This document shows positions 59,088-64,000 of a DNA stretch of 64,000 nucleotides, piece by piece. Positions within the stretch are counted from its first letter, which is position 1. Each line of letters starts with the position of its first letter. Origin of the DNA: Diaphorobacter sp. HDW4A (lineage in GTDB: Bacteria > Pseudomonadota > Gammaproteobacteria > Burkholderiales > Burkholderiaceae_C); the NCBI RefSeq assembly GCF_011305995.1, contig NZ_CP049910.1, forward strand, positions 124,001-188,000, given 5' to 3'. The notes beneath the pieces were generated by a model. It was not told the origin of the DNA. It saw only the letters and a program-made list of their open reading frames with translations, and made no database searches. Both the position numbers and the translations under genes were made by a program.

Positions 59088-59999
59088 ATGGACCGTATCG
59101 ACCTGCTGAGCATCTTTCTGCGCGTGGGAGCGACCGGCAGCTTTTCTCAGGCAGCCGATCAGCTGGACATGCCGAGACCCACGGTGACGTTGGCTGTGCA
59201 ACAACTGGAGGCGCGCCTTGGCGTTCGGCTGATGCATCGCACCACACGCAAGGTGTCGCTCACGCTGGATGGCGAGAGCCTCATGGAGCGCGCCCGGTTG
59301 CTGGTGGACGACATGCAGGACATCGAGCAGCGTTTTCGCCCGTCGGGTACCGGTGTGGTCGGGCGCTTGCGCGTGGACGTGCCGAGTCGCATCGCGCGAC
59401 TGGTGATCGCGCCCGCGTTGTCATCGTTGTTTCGCGCGCATCCCGATCTGGAGCTCGATCTGGGTTCCACGGACCGCGCCGTCGATCTGGTGCTGGAGAA
59501 TGTGGACGGCGCGCTGCGGGTAGGCCAACTGGCGGACTCCAGCCTCGTGGCGCGGCCGCTGGGTGCGTTTGAGCTGATCAATTGCGCCAGTCCCGGGTAT
59601 CTGACCGCGTTCGGCGTACCGCACTCACCGCAGGATTTGCATGAACACAAGGCGGTGAACTATCTCTCACCCTCACGCGGCCGTGCCGCCGCATGGGAGT
59701 GGCTTGAGAACGGCAAGCTGCACACACTCGCCATGTCCTGCAACGTGGCCGTGAACAATGCAGAAACCTACATCGCCTGCGCATTGTCTGGGCTGGGTTT
59801 GATTCAGATTCCGCGCTACGACGTGCGTGCGCATCTTGTGGCGGGCGAACTGGTGGAGGTGATGCCAGAGCATCGTCCACCTTCACTGCCGGTGAACATG
59901 GTGTTCGCCCACCGCGCGGAGCTCTCGCGGCGCATGCAGGTATTCATGGCGTGGCTTGGTGGATTGCTGGAGGAGATCAAAGCGTTCGAGACGGCTTGA
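59088..59999 (+). CDS. LysR-family transcriptional regulator
   Basis: 303 aa. HTH DLLSIFLRVGATGSFSQAAD, then QLDMPRPTVTLAVQQLEARL; the effector domain spans about residues 90-295 (GRLRVDVPSRIARLVIAPAL, FELINCASPGYLTAFGVP). It belongs to the CrgA-like subgroup. It is divergent from the SDR at 58176. The gap is AT-rich (AGCAAAATAAATTACCATTT region) and suits a shared control region. It is convergent with recJ. Confidence 0.9.
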   Translation: MDRIDLLSIFLRVGATGSFSQAADQLDMPRPTVTLAVQQLEARLGVRLMHRTTRKVSLTLDGESLMERARLLVDDMQDIEQRFRPSGTGVVGRLRVDVPSRIARLVIAPALSSLFRAHPDLELDLGSTDRAVDLVLENVDGALRVGQLADSSLVARPLGAFELINCASPGYLTAFGVPHSPQDLHEHKAVNYLSPSRGRAAAWEWLENGKLHTLAMSCNVAVNNAETYIACALSGLGLIQIPRYDVRAHLVAGELVEVMPEHRPPSLPVNMVFAHRAELSRRMQVFMAWLGGLLEEIKAFETA

Positions 60000-60020
60000 T
60001 CTCGGCGCGATATTCCCGCC

Positions 60021-61736
60021 TCAGTCCGCCCAACCTTCGACTAAAAACTGCACCTTCCGCTCGCCGCGCCATTCGTTCACGTCGAGGCGGAAGGCCAGCG
60101 TGGCGCGGGCGGGCAGGGGTTCTGTGTGGCCGAACCAGATGGCGTCGACCGGCTGGCCCTGGTGCAGCAACTTGATCGACAGGTGGTTCTTGGCTTCGCC
60201 CACGAGGCGCTGGCTCACGATCTCGACTTCTTCGCTGAAGGTCGGCGGCGCAAAGCCCTGACCCCAGACCTCACGGTGCAGTACGTCGACGAGCTCGGCA
60301 CGGCAGTATTCGGGCGCGAGCGGGCCGTCGGTTTCGAGCTTGCGGGTGAGCGTGGCGGCGTCGAGCCATTCCTGCGCGACCTGAGCGAAGCCCAGCTCGA
60401 ACACGTCGAAGAATTCCTCGGCCACGGTGCAGCCCGCCGCCATCGCGTGGCCGCCGAATTTGAGTAGCACGCCCGGATGGCGCTTGGCCACCAGATCAAG
60501 CGCATCGCGCAGATGAAAACCGGGAATGCTGCGGCCCGAGCCCTTGAGTTCATGCTCCTTGCCCGGCGCACTGCTGGCGGCGAAGACGAAGGTCGGGCGA
60601 TGCAGCTTGTCCTTGAGACGCGAGGCGACGATGCCGACCACGCCTTCATGAAAGTCGGGGTCGAACACGCTGATCGCGGGAGGCGGTTCCTCGCCTTCAT
60701 CGAACAGCGTCTCGGCCATGAGCATGGCCTGCTCGCGCATGCCACCTTCAAGCTCGCGGCGTTCGCGGTTGATGGCGTCGAGCTGTCCGGCCAGATCGGC
60801 GGCGCGTGCCGGATCGTCGGTGAGCAGGCACTCGATGCCGAGCTTCATGTCGTCCAGCCGCCCGGCGGCGTTGATGCGCGGGCCGAGGCCGAAGCCGAAG
60901 TCGAACGTGGTCGCTTCCTCGGACTTGCGACCCGTGACTTTGAACAGCGCCGCCACGCCCGCCGGCATGTGGCCCGCGCGGATGCGCTTCAAACCTTGGG
61001 CAACAAGGCGGCGGTTGTTGTTGTCGAGCTTGACCACATCCGCCACGGTGCCCAGCGCCACCAGCGGCAGCAGGGGTTCGAGCTTGGGCTGCGTGGCCTT
61101 GTCGAACACGCCACGCTCGCGCAGCTCGGCACGCAGCGCCATCAGCACATAGAACATCACGCCGACACCGGCGGCGGACTTGCTCTCGAACTCGCAGCCG
61201 GGCTGGTTGGGGTTGACGATGGCATCGGCCAGTGGCAGCGTGGGGCCGGGCAGGTGATGGTCGGTGACCAGCACCGACAAGCCCAGCTTTTTGGCCTCGG
61301 CCACGCCATCGACGCTGGCGATGCCGTTGTCCACAGTGATCAGCAGGTCGGCATTGCGCTCGTGCACGCGGCGCGAGATCGGCGGCGTGAGGCCGTAGCC
61401 GTCCACCACGCGGTCGGGCACGAGATAGTCCACGTTTTTCGCGCCCAGCAGACGCAGGCCGCGCACGCCCACGGCGCAGGCGGTGGCGCCGTCGCAGTCG
61501 TAGTCGGCGACGATGATCATGCGTTTGTCGGCGGCAATCGCATCGGCCAGCAGCGCGGCCGCTTCGCGTATGCCGCGCAGGCCCGATGGCGGCAGCAAGC
61601 GCGCGAGGGCGTCGTCGAGCTCGTCGCTGTTGCGCACGCCGCGCGCGGCATAGAGCCGTGCGAGTAGCGGATGCACGCCCGCCTGCTCCAGCGTCCACAC
61701 GACGCGCGGTGGAATGTCTCTGGCGATGATTTTCAT
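60021..61736 (-). CDS. recJ: single-stranded-DNA exonuclease RecJ
   Basis: 571 aa from ATG 61736 (MKIIARDIPPRVVW). DHH-family motifs: MIIVADYDCDGATACAVGV, VTVDNG-type LLITVDNGIAS, VLVTDHHLPG, and the DHHA1 motif GGHAMAAGCTV. It degrades ssDNA 5' to 3' in recombination and mismatch repair. Its start overlaps the stop of the phosphoglycerate-mutase-like gene (ATGA), so the two are translationally coupled. Confidence 0.95.
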   Translation of the reverse strand: MKIIARDIPPRVVWTLEQAGVHPLLARLYAARGVRNSDELDDALARLLPPSGLRGIREAAALLADAIAADKRMIIVADYDCDGATACAVGVRGLRLLGAKNVDYLVPDRVVDGYGLTPPISRRVHERNADLLITVDNGIASVDGVAEAKKLGLSVLVTDHHLPGPTLPLADAIVNPNQPGCEFESKSAAGVGVMFYVLMALRAELRERGVFDKATQPKLEPLLPLVALGTVADVVKLDNNNRRLVAQGLKRIRAGHMPAGVAALFKVTGRKSEEATTFDFGFGLGPRINAAGRLDDMKLGIECLLTDDPARAADLAGQLDAINRERRELEGGMREQAMLMAETLFDEGEEPPPAISVFDPDFHEGVVGIVASRLKDKLHRPTFVFAASSAPGKEHELKGSGRSIPGFHLRDALDLVAKRHPGVLLKFGGHAMAAGCTVAEEFFDVFELGFAQVAQEWLDAATLTRKLETDGPLAPEYCRAELVDVLHREVWGQGFAPPTFSEEVEIVSQRLVGEAKNHLSIKLLHQGQPVDAIWFGHTEPLPARATLAFRLDVNEWRGERKVQFLVEGWAD

Positions 61737-62698
61737 AACTTGTTTTGCAGGTCCAGAAAGCGTTGCGGTCTGGAGAAAAGGCTTTTGAGTTTCTGGCCGA
61801 AGCCGCGTTCGGCGGTTTCGAACTGCATGGAGCTGCATTCGCCGCACAACGTGAGCCGGGCCTTGCCGCCCGCTGCGACATGGTGCTCGATCTCGGCGAC
61901 TGCACCCGCGTCCAACTCACGCCACTGCGCGGCCCACTGCTTCCAGTCTTCGCGCAGGGCAGCGTCGCGCAGGCCGCTTGGAACCAGCGGCGCGGCGCTG
62001 GCCGACGGGACGGTAGCCAGGCGGCCCGCACCGTGCATCCAGAAGGTGTTGACGGGCGGCAGACCTTCCTCGGCGCGTGCATCGTTCAGCGGATGGGTGT
62101 AGAGCAGCATCTGCATCTCGCTTTGCAGGCGGTGGATGGCGCGCGTGTGTTCGGCGTTGTCGGCCAGCGGCATCCACGAGCGCACGTCGCGCTGGATCAC
62201 CCGGTCGAGCGAGGCGGCGGACACGCCTTCGAACACGTCGCCGCTGGCGATCCAGCGCATGGGCTCGTCGTAAATGAGTTCAATGCCATCGTCGGCGAAC
62301 CACGGCGCGAGCAGGTCCATCAGCGCGCGCGAGCTGAACGGCGTGAGTTGCAGATCGGCGGGGTCGAGCATCGTCACATGGTCGGTGCTGACATGCCATT
62401 GGCAGGGTGTGATGTAAGCCCACGCTTTCGATCTGATCGCCTCGCCGCGGAGATGGCGCTGTTGCCATGCGGCCCAGGGCGTGATGCCATTCTTGGCGGT
62501 GGGCAGGCCGAGGGCGCGTGCGAGCGCGCGTTCGTGCGGTGGGGCGAAATCGGTTTCCTCGCCGACATCGGTGCCCGCAAGCGTCATGCGTGCGAGCAAT
62601 CGATTCAGATGCGGCAGGGGCAGTTCCTTGAGCGTCTGCTGGCAGCCGGGCGAAGGGCTGGCCGCGAAGGGGATGAGTAAATGGGGGACGTCCGACAT
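61733..62698 (-). CDS. phosphoglycerate mutase-like hypothetical protein
   Basis: 321 aa from ATG 62698 (MSDVPHLLIPFAASPSPG). Long open frames further upstream are the reverse of lolC and are not real. The family is annotated in beta-proteobacteria as cofactor-independent phosphoglycerate-mutase-related. Segments include TPCQWHVSTDHVTMLDPADL, LIYDEPMRWIASGDVFEGV and VNTFWMHGAGRL. The C-terminus has a CGECSS pair. Catalytic function unproven. It is coupled to recJ and divergent from lolC, an arrangement conserved in Burkholderiales. Confidence 0.8.
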   Translation of the reverse strand: MSDVPHLLIPFAASPSPGCQQTLKELPLPHLNRLLARMTLAGTDVGEETDFAPPHERALARALGLPTAKNGITPWAAWQQRHLRGEAIRSKAWAYITPCQWHVSTDHVTMLDPADLQLTPFSSRALMDLLAPWFADDGIELIYDEPMRWIASGDVFEGVSAASLDRVIQRDVRSWMPLADNAEHTRAIHRLQSEMQMLLYTHPLNDARAEEGLPPVNTFWMHGAGRLATVPSASAAPLVPSGLRDAALREDWKQWAAQWRELDAGAVAEIEHHVAAGGKARLTLCGECSSMQFETAERGFGQKLKSLFSRPQRFLDLQNKL

Positions 62699-62782
62699 GG
62701 GGTCTATTGTCCGGGATGCCACAATCCATGTGCACAAGTGGGCCGGATTTTGTGATTTGCACAGAGCCAACCGGTCTGCGTC

Positions 62783-64000
62783 ATGATTCCAACCACCATG
62801 CAAATTCCATACGAACTGGCCGTGGGCTGGCGCTATACCCGCGCGGGCCGCGCCACGCGGCGCAACGGCTTCATCTCTTTCATCTCGGGCGTGTCGATGC
62901 TGGGCATCGCGCTCGGGGTGGCGGCGCTCATCATCGTGCTCAGCGTGATGAACGGCTTTCAGAAGGAAGTGCGCGACCGCATGCTCGGCGTCGTCTCGCA
63001 CATCGAGGTCTTCGCGCCGCAGGGGGCCGCGCTGCCGGACATGCCGCTCACGCTCAAGGAGTCGCGTGACAACCCCAACGTGGTGGGCGCAGCGCCATTC
63101 GTCTCGGCGCAGGCGCTGCTTGGGCGCGGCGACGAGGTCAAGGGCGCGCTGGTGCGCGGCATCGATCCGGCGCTCGAAGGCCAGGTGACCGACATGGCGG
63201 CCGAGCATGTGGAAGGACTCAAGGCGCTGGTGCCCGGCGAGTTCAACGTGATTCTGGGCAGCGAGCTTGCGCGCAGCATGGGCGTGTTTCCCGGTGATCT
63301 GGTGACGCTGATTGCGCCTTCGGGTCAGGTCACGCCCGCTGGCGTGGTGCCGCGCATCAAGCAGATGAAGGTGGCGGGCACCTTCAATTCCGGCCACTAT
63401 GAATATGACTCCGCGCTGGTCTTCATGCACCATTCGGACGCGGAGAAGATCTTCCGCCTCGAAGGCCCGACGGGCATCCGCCTCAAGATCAAGGACCTGC
63501 ACCAGGCGCCCGAAGTGGCACAGCAGCTCGCGCATTCGCTGTCGGGCCACCTGTTGATCCGTGACTGGACGCAGCAGAACAAGACCTGGTTCGCGGCCGT
63601 GCAGCTTGAGAAGCGGATGATGTTCATCATCCTCACGCTGATCGTCGCGGTGGCGGCGTTCAACCTGGTGTCCACGCTGGTGATGACGGTGACCGACAAG
63701 CGCGCCGACATCGCCATCCTGCGCACGCTGGGCGCGAGCCCGAAGAGCATCATGGGCATCTTTGTCGTGCAGGGCGCGATGGTCGGCGTGATTGGCACGC
63801 TGGCCGGACTGGGGCTGGGCCTCTTGATCGCGTTCAACATCGACGTGATCGTGCCGGCCATCGAGCGTGCGCTGCACACCACCTTCCTGCCCAAGGACAT
63901 CTACCTGATCAGCAAGATGCCGAGCGAGCCGCAGTACAGCGACATCATGCCGATTGCCGTCATTTCCCTGATCTTGGCCTTCGCGGCCACCCTGTATCCG
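62783..64000 (+). CDS. lolC: lipoprotein-releasing ABC transporter permease LolC/LolE (3' end outside window)
   Basis: At least 406 aa, running off the window with no stop. ATG 62783 or 62798 could be the start; the latter (MQIPYELAVGWRYTRAGRA) matches family N-termini. Membrane helix 1 is SMLGIALGVAALIIVLSVMN, then a large periplasmic MacB-like domain, then the FtsX-type helices beginning FIILTLIVAVAAFNLVSTLV, with RADIAILRTLGASPKSIMGI. It extracts mature lipoproteins from the inner membrane and hands them to LolA. lolD is expected just downstream. Confidence 0.93.
   Translation, partial: MIPTTMQIPYELAVGWRYTRAGRATRRNGFISFISGVSMLGIALGVAALIIVLSVMNGFQKEVRDRMLGVVSHIEVFAPQGAALPDMPLTLKESRDNPNVVGAAPFVSAQALLGRGDEVKGALVRGIDPALEGQVTDMAAEHVEGLKALVPGEFNVILGSELARSMGVFPGDLVTLIAPSGQVTPAGVVPRIKQMKVAGTFNSGHYEYDSALVFMHHSDAEKIFRLEGPTGIRLKIKDLHQAPEVAQQLAHSLSGHLLIRDWTQQNKTWFAAVQLEKRMMFIILTLIVAVAAFNLVSTLVMTVTDKRADIAILRTLGASPKSIMGIFVVQGAMVGVIGTLAGLGLGLLIAFNIDVIVPAIERALHTTFLPKDIYLISKMPSEPQYSDIMPIAVISLILAFAATLYP

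Noticed and set aside
62700..63877. Upstream extension of the phosphoglycerate-mutase-like gene
   Set aside because: The minus-strand frame stays open across lolC, but lolC is a definite gene there and ATG 62698 gives the normal family length.

Overview
The window looks like chromosome of a Burkholderiales bacterium of the Comamonadaceae type (Comamonas, Delftia or Acidovorax-like). The basis is the high GC content outside the mobile region, Bug/TctC-type binding proteins, the type IV minor pilin cluster, the fused MaoC-Pta enzyme, and gene content typical of that family. Species cannot be fixed from the sequence alone.

Layout. (1) 1-11150 is a mobile region. After two tiny envelope genes and an Xre-type regulator, a ~9.4 kb phage-satellite-like island lies between two copies of a 14-bp core (996-1009 and 10369-10382), with a matching 24-bp arm repeat just inside each end. 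It carries a P4-type integrase, an AlpA-like regulator, a TOPRIM primase, a RepA-like ATPase, an HK97 prohead protease and major capsid protein, and a DUF4145 protein at the far end. It has no portal, terminase or tail genes. Remains of two further tyrosine recombinases lie to its right. (2) 11260-18472 is a minor pilin operon, pilE-fimT-pilV-pilW-pilX-pilY1, in which pilE is frameshifted at its prepilin cleavage site. (3) 18779-25198 holds a LysR regulator divergent from a symporter/amidohydrolase/CobW operon, then a LacI regulator. (4) 25399-28992 holds a Bug-type binding protein, an N-acyl-D-amino-acid deacylase-like enzyme and an SDR, facing two palindromic operators.

(5) 29300-49026 is a taurine/sulfoacetaldehyde dissimilation region. 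TauABC imports taurine, a TauXY-like dehydrogenase would oxidise it to sulfoacetaldehyde, Xsc converts that to acetyl phosphate plus sulfite, and Pta passes the acetyl group to CoA. AckA and a MaoC-Pta fusion lie at the right end, after a tRNA-Arg. TauR is encoded here, and three pairs of TauR-like motifs, each with the same 23-bp phasing, sit before tauA, tauY and tauX. An IclR regulator divergent from xsc heads an unusual CobS/CobT-like AAA+/VWA pair. No sulfite exporter or sulfite dehydrogenase was recognised in the window.

(6) 49280-54157 is a three-gene signalling operon: OmpR-type regulator, LysM-FecR protein and CHASE2 histidine kinase. (7) 54388-64000 is mostly housekeeping: trpS, an M50 protease, a YciO-family protein, a PHP phosphoesterase, an SDR/LysR pair, a phosphoglycerate-mutase-like gene overlapping recJ, and lolC running off the end. 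Several palindromic repeats are scattered between operons, including two copies of one hairpin family and a ~447-bp element with long inverted ends.
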